Assembly (NCBI GenBank): GCA_017654935.2 | Contig: CM065704.1 | Span: 22,597,937-22,661,936 of the forward strand | Length of the DNA stretch: 64,000 nucleotides | Direction: 5' to 3' | From: Phymorhynchus buccinoides | Lineage: Eukaryota; Mollusca; Gastropoda; Neogastropoda; Raphitomidae | Part shown: piece by piece, positions 24,096 to 37,309 of the stretch | Layout of the letters: each line of letters opens with the position of its first letter | Numbering within the stretch: the stretch's first letter is position 1 | The notes under the pieces: model-generated | Seen by the model: only the letters and a program-made list of their open reading frames with translations | The model's database searches: none | Told to the model about the DNA's origin: nothing | Made by a program: the position numbers and the translations under genes

Positions 24096-25060
24096 CGTGC
24101 TATTCTGCATCTTATTCTTCAGTAGTTACCTTTCTATTTGTACCCATTAAAGACCCCCCACGTCACGTGTCACATTCCCTCTTATGCTAGGAAGATTTCT
24201 TAAGATTTCTTACCAGCTATAAGAGGGAAAACACGTGAAATCCGTGATAAATAAATGTGACCCGACACCACAAAAGGGACATTAAGTCACTGAACGTATT
24301 GTACCTTTTGATTGTTATAAAGTACATGTAATCAAAAGGTACAATACGTCCAGTGACTTAATGTCCCTTTTGTGGTGTCGGGTCACGTTTAGGCAGAGCA
24401 GAACACGAACTGAGCATTTTGTTGTGTTGTGTAATCTTTGATGACACTCACAAAAGTCATTATTTTCCAGAAACGATCAACATAGTTTTATGAGAATAAA
24501 AGTTGTTTGTAAGTCCCTTTCAGTTCGCTTTATAAATGTCTTCCTATATCTAACGAGTTAGCTTTGACAGAAGACGACGTGCTGGATTTTGTGTGAATTT
24601 ATCGTGAAATCCTCAAAATAGCACTACATTTCATGAGATGAATAATATTTTGATATGCTTATAAGACCGCAAGTTGTTGTACGTGCTATTATGCATCTTA
24701 TTCTTCAGTAACTACCTTTTTCTTTGCAATCATTTAAACAAAGCAGAACACGAACTGAGGATTTTGTTGTGTTTTGCGTAATCTTTGATGACACTCACAA
24801 AAGTGATTACGTTTCCGAAATTATCAACATTTTGATAGCTTCATGAGAATAACAGTTGTTCACAAGTCCCTTGCGCTTTATTTTGCTTCATAAAGTGTCT
24901 TCCTATATCTAGCGAGTTAGCTTTGAGAAAAGACAACGTGACGAATTTTGTGTGAATGTGTCGTGAAATCCTCAGAGCGCCACTACGTTTCATGCACGAA
25001 TAATAATTTGATATACTTATAAGAGCCAAAGTTGTTTAGCATGCTATTATACATCTTTTG
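24096..25060. repeat. Right inverted repeat of element 1, tandemly reiterated
   Basis: Two full copies and the beginning of a third of one unit lie head to tail. Each starts with a CGTGCTATTNTGCATCTTATT-like phrase (near 24096, 24679 and 25039), followed by the block that pairs with the left repeat (24387-24650 and 24729-24999). The second copy is the closer match to 16226-16491. The first is enlarged by a foldback element at 24253-24390. Tandemly repeated long terminal repeats are known in foldback-type DNA transposons such as Galileo. Confidence 0.8.
24253..24390. mobile_element. Foldback/MITE-like palindrome
   Basis: GTGACCCGACACCACAAAAG at 24257 is the exact complement of the end at 24386. 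The arms are about 60 bp and nearly perfect, with a loop of about 12-20 bases. It sits within the first right-hand repeat unit and is absent from the second, so it inserted after the tandem duplication. Confidence 0.85.
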
Positions 25061-25615
25061 TGTTCAATAATTGTCTTTCTATCTTCAATAGTTTAGGCTC
25101 TGGGAGAACAGAGCTTGATCACAGTGCGCGTTCTCGACGCGTTAGGGTGGGGTTAGAAATTACGTGATAACAGGCAGAAAGCTGCCACGTTCACAACATT
25201 ATCATGGTTTTCTGACATCTAGGGACATAGACGATTCCAAAAATATATGATAACACTTGCCACTATGAGTGGTACCGATTAACCTGCTGGCTGATGGACT
25301 ATATGTAAAATAAGTTGAATGCATCCAAATTAAAATATTGATTAAAAACATGAAACAGAAATTTACATTTAAACAAATATGTTACTCTCACACCACACCG
25401 AATCATTCATCTGCTCTCCGCTATCTTGCTCGCTCATCATGCAACTCACACCACTTCTGCCGTCATTTTTGTTTTTAATTTTCTGTTCTGTTCTTTTTTT
25501 TCTTTTTCCTCCTTTCTTTCGCATTTTTCTCTTTTTTCATGCACCAAATTAGGTAAAGGCATTTTCTCTTCGTTTTATGTTTCTGATTGTCTTTTTTTGG
25601 GTTTAAAAAAAAAAA
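25061..25615. other. Unassigned AT-rich DNA
   Basis: No gene or repeat recognised. It ends in T-rich tracts and a poly-A run at 25605-25625. Confidence 0.5.
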
Positions 25616-27184
25616 AAAAAAAAAAGCTTCAACTTCAGATGCTGTTCCCCCCTGACCCCCGCCAGGGGCCTACGCCTGCCCCACCACCACCACCCTGAAC
25701 CCGCCTCTGAACTTTGTAGTGTTTTTAGTTCTATTTTTAACTGGTCTCTCAAAACCTGCACTGTCCCCGAACTTTGGAAAAACTCTACCATTTGCCCTGT
25801 GCCCAAGAAAAAGAACCCCGTTGCTCTGAATGACTATCGACCTGTGGCCCTAACCTCTATAGTTATGAAGTGCTTTGAGAGAATTGTCCTACGGCATCTT
25901 TTAACCTTTAGCAGCCAGCATTCAGACCCCCTTCAGTTTGCTTATAAGTCACACAGGAGCATTGATGATGCGATTCTAACCCTGCTTCACAACGCTTTCA
26001 TTCATTTAAATGATTCAAAGTCTTTTGTTCGTATTCTTTTTATCGACTTTTTCTCTGCCTTTAACACTATTCAGCCACACCTTTTAGCTCTGAAGTTGTT
26101 AGACCTTCATGTTGATCCTCAATTGACCCTCTGGATCATTAACTTTCTTCTCAGTCAGTCCGCTATCAGTCAGTGCTCTCATCTCCACTCTGTACTTCAA
26201 CTGGTGCGCCTCAGGGTACTGTTCTCTCTCCTGTTCTTTTTACCTTGTATACCAACAACTGTAGAGGTACTGAGAATGTTCCTATCATAAAATATTCAGA
26301 CGATTCGGCCATACAAGACCTTTCAAATTCTGATTCTCACTACTTTAGTCAAGTTGGGAAATTATGTCTGTAGTGTAAAGAAAACTATCTGGACCTCAAT
26401 GTGCTCAAAACAAAAGAAATGTTAATAGACTTTAGGAAAGATCCACCCCCTGTGCCAAAGGTAGAAATTGATGGTGAAACAGTGGAAAGAGTTTCAGAAT
26501 ACAAATACTTAGGTACCATTTTGGACGACAAACTGACTTTCGACAAGAACACACAGAACATACATAAGACATGTCAATCAAGATTGTTTATTTTGCACAG
26601 ACTGAGAAACATTGGTGTTAACTCAAACATTTTGCATACGTACTATAGTAGCTGCATTGAGTCTGTGCTTACTGTTTCCTTTATGTGTTGGTTTGGAAGT
26701 CTGTGTTTGAAGAACAAGCGTGTGTTGGATGATGTGGTGAATGTGTGTAGTAAAGTTGTTGGAAAGAGAGAGGTGGGTTTGAATGAGATGTACGAAAGAC
26801 GAACCAAGCATAAAGGAAGATTGTAAATGACACCTCCCATGTTTTGAACAAACATTACGAACTATTACCTTCTGGACGTCGCTACAAAACTTTTAAAGTC
26901 AACTCCAGGGCACATAAATCCTTCATCCCCAGATCCATCCACCTCCTAAACTCATGATCCTTTTAGGTTTAAATGTGTGTTCATCGTGTTAAAAGAAACT
27001 ATGCATGATTATCCTTAGACGTGTATGTATCCACATATAATGTGTATCTTTAAGTATGTATTATGTGTAACTTTTGCTCCTATTCATGCATGCTGAATGT
27101 CGATGTCTTTGTTATTCTGGCACCTGAACAAAATTTCTCCATGGGAGATAATAAAGTGAATTTGATTTGATTTGATTTGATTTT
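25616..27184 (+). mobile_element. Rex1-like LINE, 5'-truncated and degraded
   Basis: The RT reading trail is CPVPKKKNPVALNDYRPVAL, MKCFERIVLRHL, DPLQFAYKSHRSIDDAIL, IDFFSAFNTIQPH (motif A), TGAPQGTVLSPVLF (motif B) and IIKYSDDSAI (motif C). It continues with MLIDFRKDPPP and EYKYLGTILDDKL. The end NDTSHVLNKHYELLPSGRR and HKSFIPRSIHLLN is typical of the Rex1/Babar group. Frameshifts lie near 26200, 26300 and 26826. The 3' end finishes in a (TTTGA)n tail at about 27158-27180. The 5' part, endonuclease included, is absent. Confidence 0.85.
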
Positions 27185-27853
27185 GACCCCTAACTTGAAC
27201 AGTTCATGCGCCACCATGGGAGGAGTGTTAAAGGGAGAGCAATAAGTTTTGAGGAGCAACCAACCAAGTAAGTCGTTGGGACAACGAAGCTAAACTTTTG
27301 CCTCTGCTAGACATTAGCATTTCGTTTTTATTGCGAGCAGAAAATGACCAAACTTATGAGTTAAAAAGATTCGGTCGAGTTCCCTGCACGCAGCAAAGCT
27401 ATGAAAACCAGAAGCTCTACGTGCCATAGAGAAGATCTGGAGCAAGCAGATCAAGAACCTTCGCCTACAACGGTCAGCGCTGAGCTAAAAGACGCTGAGA
27501 AAGACGAGGAGCTCTCTGTTTCTTCCGAGAAAGCAGATCTATGCGGTGAAATCCGTGAGTTGAGAAATCATTATTTCATTAAATGAAAAAGTGTCAGCTC
27601 TTGAAACTACGGTGAGGGAACAGAAAGATGTTATCGTTCAAATGCAAGTTGCTTATTTTGCATCTGAAAGTAGTCCTACTCCTAGACCTAGTTCTAAAAC
27701 TGAAGAATGTGATCAGGACAAGCCCAACAAGGAGAGCGTGAAAAACGACCTGACTTACGCAGAAGTAGCAGCAAAACACACAGCCGTACCCGCAAAGAGC
27801 TCCGAAAACAAGATCAAAGGGGGTAAGTTGAAAGCAAGAGAGAAAACTCGAAC

Positions 27854-27857
<4 letters not shown>
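27185..27857 (+). mobile_element. LINE ORF1 first half (coiled-coil region), interrupted
   Basis: A reading trail from about 27390 begins MKTRSSTCHREDLEQ and continues, after a frameshift near 27587, with VSALETTVREQKDVIVQMQ and YAEVAAKHTAV. A charged N-terminus with short coiled coil followed by LTYAEVA is common in ORF1 of CR1/jockey-type LINEs. The trail stops at 27857, where the (TAA)n tail of an antisense L2 begins. The same ORF appears to continue at about 30180. The first 200 bp would be its 5' untranslated region. Confidence 0.6.
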
Positions 27858-30176
<2,319 letters not shown>

Positions 30177-30940
30177 CTTTCTCAGAGCGAAAAGAACAGG
30201 AAGCAAGAAACGAAAGTAAACAAAGAAAAAGATCTATCAAATGTTCTCCTTCTCAGCTATTCTGTTTTAAATGGCGTGCAGGGACCAAGGCTTGGCCGAT
30301 CCTATGGGTTCAAAGCCGTTGTGAAGAAAACGTACACAACAAAGGAACTAGAACCAAAGCTGAAGGAAGCCACATCATCAACTACGTACGATGTGATAGT
30401 GATCCACTGCGGCTTGAATGACATAAAAGAGAACGCTGATTCGTCATCCGGCAAAACATTTGTAAACATGGTGAAAAACATTGCAAAGCTACATTCAAAA
30501 GTCGTGATCAGCAAGATAGCACCTGTGAGTTGAACATGAAACGGGAATTGTTCAATGCCATGTCATGCTCTGAACTTTTCAATGTTCCGAACATCTCAGA
30601 CGTCAACCATGAAAACCTCCAGGCCACTCCCAGAGCTTTGGTCGATGGCATCCACCCGAACCGTAGAGGGGTCAGCGTGCTTGCCGGCAACCTTGGGAGA
30701 CATTTACACAAGCTGCTTTGGGAGTCACCCAGGAAGTCCAGGAGGCTTGGGCCGCGTCGTCATCCCAGTAGAGCACCAATCCGCCCTTCACTCTACCTTC
30801 CTTACGACCATCATGGGCCGTCTTTCTACCAAAAACCAGGATCATGGCGGAACTTTTATGACCTACTGTAAGGCCGATGAAGAAACTGCAAAACTTGTCA
30901 ATTAACAAGAGAGTTAAAGTGGTTTTGCTATAGCCTAGCT
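30177..30940 (+). mobile_element. LINE ORF1 second half: SGNH-hydrolase module, copy 1
   Basis: The coding trail VNKEKDLSNVLLLSYSVLNG runs into YDVIVIHCGLNDIKEN, carrying the Gly-x-Asn of an SGNH (GDSL-like) hydrolase. After a frameshift near 30530 comes ELFNVPNISDVNHENLQ, then VDGIHPNRRGVSVLAGNLGR, with the Asp-x-x-His of the catalytic block V. SGNH modules of this kind are known in ORF1 of some CR1/jockey-type LINEs. No RT follows directly, so ORF2 is lost or elsewhere. It is repeated at 47345-48108. Confidence 0.7.
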
Positions 30941-31381
30941 GCCCAAGAAAAAATAAAGGAACAAATTCCAAAAGAAACTTTTTTCATTGCATCTCTAAGA
31001 AGGGCCTTTGAACATGCCTGAGAAAAAAGTGTAGAAAAATGTACACCGGCAAAAGTACAAAAATGTTAAGCCGAAAACGGAACTCTTTCTTTGGTTGCGG
31101 ACGCTTAAAATCCGACGCACACTTATGTCACGCGGAGCGAACAAGACGGGAACTACGAATGGGGAACATAATGAGAAAGCTACTATGGAGTGCACCGGTG
31201 GGTAAGTAATCGTGTTTCTGCAATGGTAACATATAAAATATTTTATGCTGCCCATCATTTATGTTTTTAAAACTTTTTTTTTTAATCCATGTGGTCACTG
31301 CTGTGTGATCTACGTTTTCTGTTTTTGAGTAGGTCTAGATCTACAGGCTAGATCTAATCTAATAATGTGATATGAGTGTGA
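30941..31381. other. Unassigned DNA, copy 1
   Basis: No gene recognised. It contains small homopolymers and the phrase AGGTCTAGATCTACAGGCTAG. It is repeated at about 48109-48548. Confidence 0.5.
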
Positions 31382-31593
31382 GGGAAGACGGGGTAAAAGG
31401 CGCATGGGCGGGTAAGAAGCCCACCCCAATTATCTCATGAAATGAATCAAATTTCAGTCTCATTTTGCCCATGAGACGAGCGTTAGTGTCTAGCATTCGT
31501 CTCATGGGCTAATTTGACTGACATTTTCTTTATGTCATGAGATAATTGAGGTGGGCTTCTTACCCGCCCATGCGCTTTTTACCCCGTCTTCCC
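31382..31593. mobile_element. Foldback/MITE-like element, copy 1
   Basis: GGGAAGACGGGGTAAAAGGC at 31382 pairs with the complement ending at 31593. The arms are about 60 bp and nearly perfect (shared CATGGGCGGGTAAGAAGCCC). A second inner pair, CAGTCTCATTTTGCCCATGAGAC-like against GTCTCATGGGCTAATTTGAC, is weaker. No ORF is present. The counterpart in copy 2 (48550-48826) is heavily interrupted. Confidence 0.85.
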
Positions 31594-32108
31594 CTATGTG
31601 CGTGCGTGTGTGAACGCGCGTGTCTGAGTGTGTTCGCGCGCGCGTGTGTGTGCGACTGTGTGTGTGTAACTCTGTGTGAGTGTGAGTGAGTATGTGTGTG
31701 TGTGTGTGTGTGAGACTTAGTGTGTGTGTGTGTCTGCGCGTGCGCGTGTCTGTGTGTGCACGCACGTGTGTGTGTGTGTGTGTGTGTCACAGTGTGTGCC
31801 GTGAGACTTAGTGTTTGTGTGTGTGTGTGTGTGCATGTCTGTGTGTGTGTGCATGTCTGTATGTGTGTGTGTCACTGTATGTGTGTGTGCACGTGTGTCT
31901 CTCTGTCTCTGTGTGTGCGTGTGTGTGAGAGAGAGAGAGAGGTTTTGTGTGCGTGCAGGGTCGGACCAAGTGATTCGTAAGGGGAGGTTTCCGGGAGGGA
32001 TCGGGTACTGCAAAGGTTATAAACTGATAGACCGGACATTTTTGTAAGTTAAAAATTGAGCCATTTTCTCACTTTTCAGCCTGGTAGAAGGTACATGCTT
32101 GGGGCTGT

Positions 32109-32146
<38 letters not shown>

Positions 32147-32306
32147 GGGGGGGGGGGGGGGGGGGGGGGGGGGAGGGGGGGGGGGGGAGAGTTCTTGAGT
32201 TCTTGTGTGTGTTGGTTCTTTAGTTTAACGTCTGTTCACCCTCAAGTGACATTAGACAAACAAAACCCCCCAAAACAAAACAAAAAAGGGGGGGGGGGGG
32301 GGAGAG

Positions 32307-32385
<79 letters not shown>

Positions 32386-32460
32386 CGTGTGCGTGCGCGC
32401 GCGCGCGTGCGCGTGCGTGCGTGCGCGTGTGTGCGTACGTGCGTGCATGTGTGTGTGTTG
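31594..32460. repeat. GT-rich region, G-runs and (GT)n, copy 1
   Basis: Imperfect GT sequence runs over 31600-31940. A unique island of about 150 bp follows (GGTCGGACCAAGTGATTCG, then AACTGATAGACCGG). A G-run lies at about 32109-32187, another short unique island follows, and a GT/GCGT run lies at 32308-32457. All long ORFs here are artefacts. Confidence 0.92.
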
Positions 32461-33190
32461 CTTTTGAGATTCGTACCCGTGATGACCCAACCATGAAATT
32501 TGACCTTGACAACCAGATGTTTAGTTTTTGTGTTATGTATTTTATGATCAAGCTATAGGTCACGAACTAATGAACAGAATCGCATCAAATTTTATGTGGT
32601 TGTATATCACGTTGTAAGAATTACAGTAATTTGAAATAAATATTACTGTACTAATCTTGGTCTTGATGTTTTACCTTCAAAATCGAAATTGCTTCCTATG
32701 TATGGCCATTGGCCAATGTCTTTGCCTAGGGCCTACAACATTCAAACTTCACGTGTTAATGCGTTTGGCAGGCTTACAGACTGGGTCATTGTCATGTGCG
32801 GTTCAAAATATTCTCTAGATTTATGAGCTTAACTTTTGAACTGGTCTATTTGCAATAATTCAACATAACTTTGTTGGCCGTACATAACCATTATATTCTT
32901 AATCAGCATGAATTTAGAAATGAATGAGTGTGCGGGTGGGGGGTGGGGGCATTTGAGGCCTCTTTTCCTTGACTTTGACCGTGTTTTAAGGAAACCATTA
33001 ATGGCACGCCTATTCAGTCGTATGTGTTCTTGATTGGTGTCACTCAAAGATAGCAATGGGATGCCTTTAATATATTATTTTTAAACTTGACCTTCACTTT
33101 TTCCTTCTTACGCGTCGGTCTGGACTGGTTTGCACTGTCACAGTTCTTTTCTAATGGTTAATTTAACACACTCATGTTGTTGTTTTTCAG
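32461..33190. other. Upstream region of element 2, copy 1
   Basis: It begins with a degenerate module of the GACCTTGACC family: GATCAAGCTATAGGTCACGA, then GAATCGCATCAAATTTTATG, then GTCTTGATGTTTTACCTTC. The rest shows no first exon or promoter that I can defend. It ends in a good splice acceptor, TTGTTGTTTTTCAG, at 33190. Confidence 0.55.
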
Positions 33191-33915
33191 ATCCAGACTT
33201 CTGTGCATTATGCAAGAACCCATTAATCGACAAGAATATCGTGACACCCAAGGAAAAGGGCATCATTAGTTTAAACTCTGCCAGTGCTTCAAGAAGTGAC
33301 AATAGAACATTTTATCTTGGACAATCTGTCCACATTAAGTGCCGTTATGAGTATTGTAATCCGAATATTATAAAGCGTGACCTGAAAAGAAAGAAGATTG
33401 AAAAGCCAAACGAAGACCAGTGTCCATCTCTTCGATCAAAAATTCCGAAGTTTGACTTTCAGCAAGACTGTCTTTTTTGTGGTTTGCCAGCCATTGCTGA
33501 CCACAGAAAGCGTGTTTACACATTTCCTATCAAGACATTTAATTGCCAGGAGGCCTTTCTCAATCGTTGTAAGGAATTTGGGCCTGAGAACAAATGGGCC
33601 GAAACAGTGCGCAGCAGAATTGAATATGCGCAAGATCTTCATGCCGCGGATGCAGTATATCATTTACAATGCAATGTTAACTTCAGAACCCGGAAGGCAC
33701 TGCCGTTAGCCCACCACAATACTTCTGACGCTCAAACATCTCAAACTGTGAAAGGTAGACCCAAAGACACCACTCGGGCTGAAGCATTTGACAGAATCAT
33801 CAGTTACTTTCTTCAGAATGATGATGAACAACTTACCATCTCTGATCTTTGCATAAAAATGAAAGAATTTTTGAAAGACGAAGACGATGACACACCTACA
33901 CGGAAAAGTATATGA
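33191..33915 (+). pseudogene. Element 2, N-terminal Zn-binding exon, copy 1
   Basis: The exon opens after the acceptor at 33190 (phase 1) with DPDFCALCKNPL. It then holds CxxC at CLFCGLPAI and a histidine-cysteine block AADAVYHLQCNVNFRTRK, which looks like a zinc-binding module. This module, with its AADAVYH-C-F signature, is known to me from many multicopy metazoan proteins. A Thr/Arg-rich linker and an acidic stretch (DEDDDTP) follow, then a stop at 33913-33915. The next family-like residues, YTEKYMKKMLQNYF, are in a third frame from 33897, and the core continues in yet another. Two frameshifts therefore separate this exon from the core. Confidence 0.75.
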
Positions 33916-36900
33916 AAAAGATGCTCCAGAACTATTTCAAAGTATCATAACTTCCATTCAAAAGAAACAAAACGTAGTTACACGCAGATCAACTGCGGAG
34001 CGAATCTTGGAGCGCTTTGCGTCATCAGCAAAAGAAAAACAAGTTGACAAAGAGAAGCTCAGGATAATCAAAACAGCAGCAAAACTACTCCTTTCTGACA
34101 TGAAGAGCATTGAAGCTTCAAAAGAAGAATACCCAGCCGCTGATGATATTGGAGACTTGTCAAAGAACCTGAGCTTCTTACCGTCCTCCCTTTCCGTGTT
34201 TCTGGAAACTCTGCTTCAGGGAAAGAAAAAGAACGACACCAAAGTTGCATCAATCGGCCAATCATTGATTCAGGCAGCAAGACCTAAAGCAATCATTGCT
34301 CCTCTACAGATTGGGCTTGGTATTTCTGTCCATCAGCTGACAGGATCAAGGCACCTGATTGAGCGGCTGTCCTCCATGGGATTTTGTTCATCATACGATG
34401 AAGTCAGAACCTTTGAGTTGTCTGCAGCTATGCACCAAAACACTAATTTGGTTGGGGTGGGTCCAAACAGTTTCCTACAGTTTGTTGCGGACAATGTTGG
34501 CCATCAGATCCGAACATTGGATGGGACAGGGACATTTCATGGCATGGGCATCATCTCTGCAACGACCCCAGGCTCCAGACAGCACATCTCAATATGCCGT
34601 GATACTTCTGTGACTCCAGGGAAGCTTGCAAGTGAAGGAAAAGTACCAATTTACAACTACGATTCTTCTAGGGTTGAGGCTACCTTGGTATATGGTCTCT
34701 TAGAAGAAATCAAGGTGGAAGACACAACATGGCACCTTGATCTGCTGTGGAAAGTGTCCTGGCCATTGGTAACCCCCAGACCAGGATGGTCAGGGTATAT
34801 GCAAAGCATTCATGATGGAAACTACCCTGGCCAAAGCACATTCACCTTCCTACCTATCATTGATATGGACTCCAACAACATGACGTGCATTTACTCCACA
34901 CTGCAGTATGTTTGTAAACTGGTGGAGCCTTATCATTCGACTCCAGTACTGACATTTGATCAGCCGTTGTGGTGGAAGGCTACAACCATCATCGAAAGTG
35001 AGCCACCAGATAGCCCTCTGAAATCCATTGTCCTGAGATTGGGACACTTTCATGCGGAAATGAGCTTCCTGGGTAGTATTGGAAGACTGATGGCTGGAAC
35101 AGGACTTGAGCAAGTTCTACAGGTGATATTTGCCACCAATTCAGTGCATCACATTTTGGTTGGCAAAGCAGTTGCCAGAGCTGTGCGAGGGCACTTTCTG
35201 GTAGATTCTGTTTTGAATGCCATCATTGCTTCCACTACCTTCAATATTCCCATACTTGAAGACAAATCTGACAAAAGAAAGGAAGAATGTGATAACCCTC
35301 AAGGGACCCCAGATGACATCAAGTCTCCAGATGTCAACATCAGGCGGCCATCAGCATCTCAGCTACATGAGTCTGCACTCGGTGATGACGACATCAGGCG
35401 GCCATCAGCATCTCAGCTACATGAGTCTGCACTCGGTGATGAGGACATCAGGCGGCCATCAGCATCTCAGCTACATGAGTCTGCACTCGGTGATGATGAC
35501 ATCAGGCGGCCATCAGCATCTCAGCTACATGAGTCTGCACTCGGTGATGAGGACATCAGGCGGCCATCAGCATCTCAGCTACATGAGTCTGCACTCGGTG
35601 ATGAGGACATCAGGCGGCCATCAGCATCTCAGCTACATGAGTCTGCACTCGGTGATGACGACATCAGGCGGCCATCAGCATCTCAGCTACATGAGTCTGC
35701 ACTCGGTGATGACGACATCAGGTGGCCATCAGCATCTCAGCTACATGAGTCTGCACTCGGTGATGACGACATCAGGCGGCCATCAGCATCTCAGCTACAT
35801 GAGTCTGCACTCGGTGATGACGACATCAGGCAGCCATCAGCATCTCAGCTACATGAGTCTGCACTCGGTGATGAGGACATCAGGCGGCCATCAGCATCTC
35901 AGCTACATGAGTCTGCACTCGGTGATGAGGACATCAGGTGGCCATCAGCATCTCAGCTACATGAGTCTGCACTCGGTGATGAGGACATCAGGCGGCCATC
36001 AGCATCTCAGCTACATGAGTCTGCACTCGGTGATGAGGACATCAGGCGGCCATCAGCATCTCAGCTACATGAGTCTGCACTCGGTGATGAGGACATCAGG
36101 CGGCCATCAGCATCTCAGCTACATGAGTCTGCACTCGGTGATGAGGACATCAGGCGGCCATCAGCATCTCAGCTACATGAGTCTGCACTCGGTGATGAGG
36201 ACATCAGGTGGCCATCAGCATCTCAGCTACATGAGTCTGCACTCGGTGATGAGGACATCAGGCGGCCATCAGCATCTCAGCTACATGAGTCTGCACTCGG
36301 TGATGAGGACATCAGGCGGCCATCAGCATCTCAGCTACATGAGTCTGCACTCGGTGATGAGGACATCAGGCAGCCATCAGCATCTCAGCTACATGAGTCT
36401 GCACTCGGTGATGAGGACATCAGGCAGCCATCAGCATCTCAGCTACATGAGTCTGCACTCGGTGATGAGGACATCAGGCAGCCATCAGCATCTCAGCTAC
36501 ATGAGTCTGCACTCGGTGATGAGGACATCAGGCGGCCATCAGCATCTCAGCTACATGAGTCTGCACTCGGTGATGAGGACATCAGGTGGCCATCAGCATC
36601 TCAGCTACATGAGTCTGCACTCGGTGATGAGGACATCAGGCAGCCATCAGCATCTCAGCTACATGAGTCTGCACTCGGTGATGAGGACATCAGGTGGCCA
36701 TCAACATCTCAGCTACATGAGTCTGCACTCGGTGATGAGGACATCAGGCGGCCATCAGCATCTCAGCTACATGAATGTACTGAAGAAGAAAACGAAGGTG
36801 AAGGAGACAGAAACAGAAAAGCTCTGAACCCTGACCTCCAATCAGTGCTGAATTTATTTGACAAGATCAAAAGCAAAGAAATGGTACCTGCTCAGCTTAC

Positions 36901-37309
36901 GGATGCTGATTTTGAACCGATTTCCAAGGTCCAGGCTCTCCTGTTGGAAACAAAAACCCAACTTAAAGACAGTCGTACATCAAGAATTTGGATCCAATAC
37001 ATGGAAATGATTGACCTACTGAAGGGATTCTTAAAAGCAGAGCGCACAGGCAACTGGAAATTGCACTTGAGGTGCCTACAGCAAATGCTACCTTTTCTTG
37101 CCGCAGCAGGACACTCTCAGTACACAAAATCTGTGTACATCTACCTTCAAAAAAAGAAGGAGCTGAAAATTCATCATCCATCTGTCTTCGATGCTTTCGT
37201 GAATGGCTGCCATGTTCTGCGTCGAAGTGATCGGTATTGGGCGGGACTGAGCACAGATTTGGTGATAGAGCAGATCCTCATGAGAAGCATCAAATCTGTG
37301 GGAGGATAG
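33887..37309 (+). pseudogene. Element 2, transposase-like core with 18-residue repeats, copy 1
   Basis: A 1140-codon open frame. Residues 1-190 are Lys-rich, with PSSLSVFLETLLQGKK and LQIGLGISVHQLTGS. Then comes FVADNVGHQIRTLDG with Asp202, LTFDQPLWWKA with Asp358, and RLGHFHAEMSFLGSIGRLM with Glu391. The order Asp-Asp-x32-Glu, with GxFH before the Glu, suggests an RNase-H-fold transposase, which is inference from pattern only. Residues 484-963 are 18-residue repeats. After them come NWKLHLRCLQQML and STDLVIEQILMRSIKSVGG, where an in-frame TAG ends it. The same frame continues as TRGRGMEDTTRTQWLLS, so the stop is a lesion (compare IPVDQTTEVTVNKD in element 1). No intact protein is predicted. 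Confidence 0.72.
35336..36775 (+). repeat. 54-bp coding minisatellite, 26 full units plus partial, copy 1
   Basis: Units of 54 bp encode DIRRPSASQLHESALGDE. Variation is almost confined to three places: CGG/TGG/CAG (Arg/Trp/Gln) at residue 4, GAG/GAC/GAT at the last residue, and one GCA to ACA change in unit 26. Because 54 is divisible by three and no frame has a stop, a second 536-codon frame also stays open through it. The unit has a Ser/Glu-rich, disordered look. Confidence 0.98.

Noticed and set aside
35336..36775. Regular direct repeats considered as a CRISPR-like array
   Set aside because: The units are contiguous with no spacers, are coding, and are in a metazoan genome.
35217..36827. 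536-codon ORF with repeated TSGGHQHLSYMSLHSVM
   Set aside because: It is the alternative frame of the 54-bp minisatellite, open only because the unit is a multiple of three without stops. The frame that continues into recognisable core blocks on both sides is the other one. The same applies to 52535-54145.
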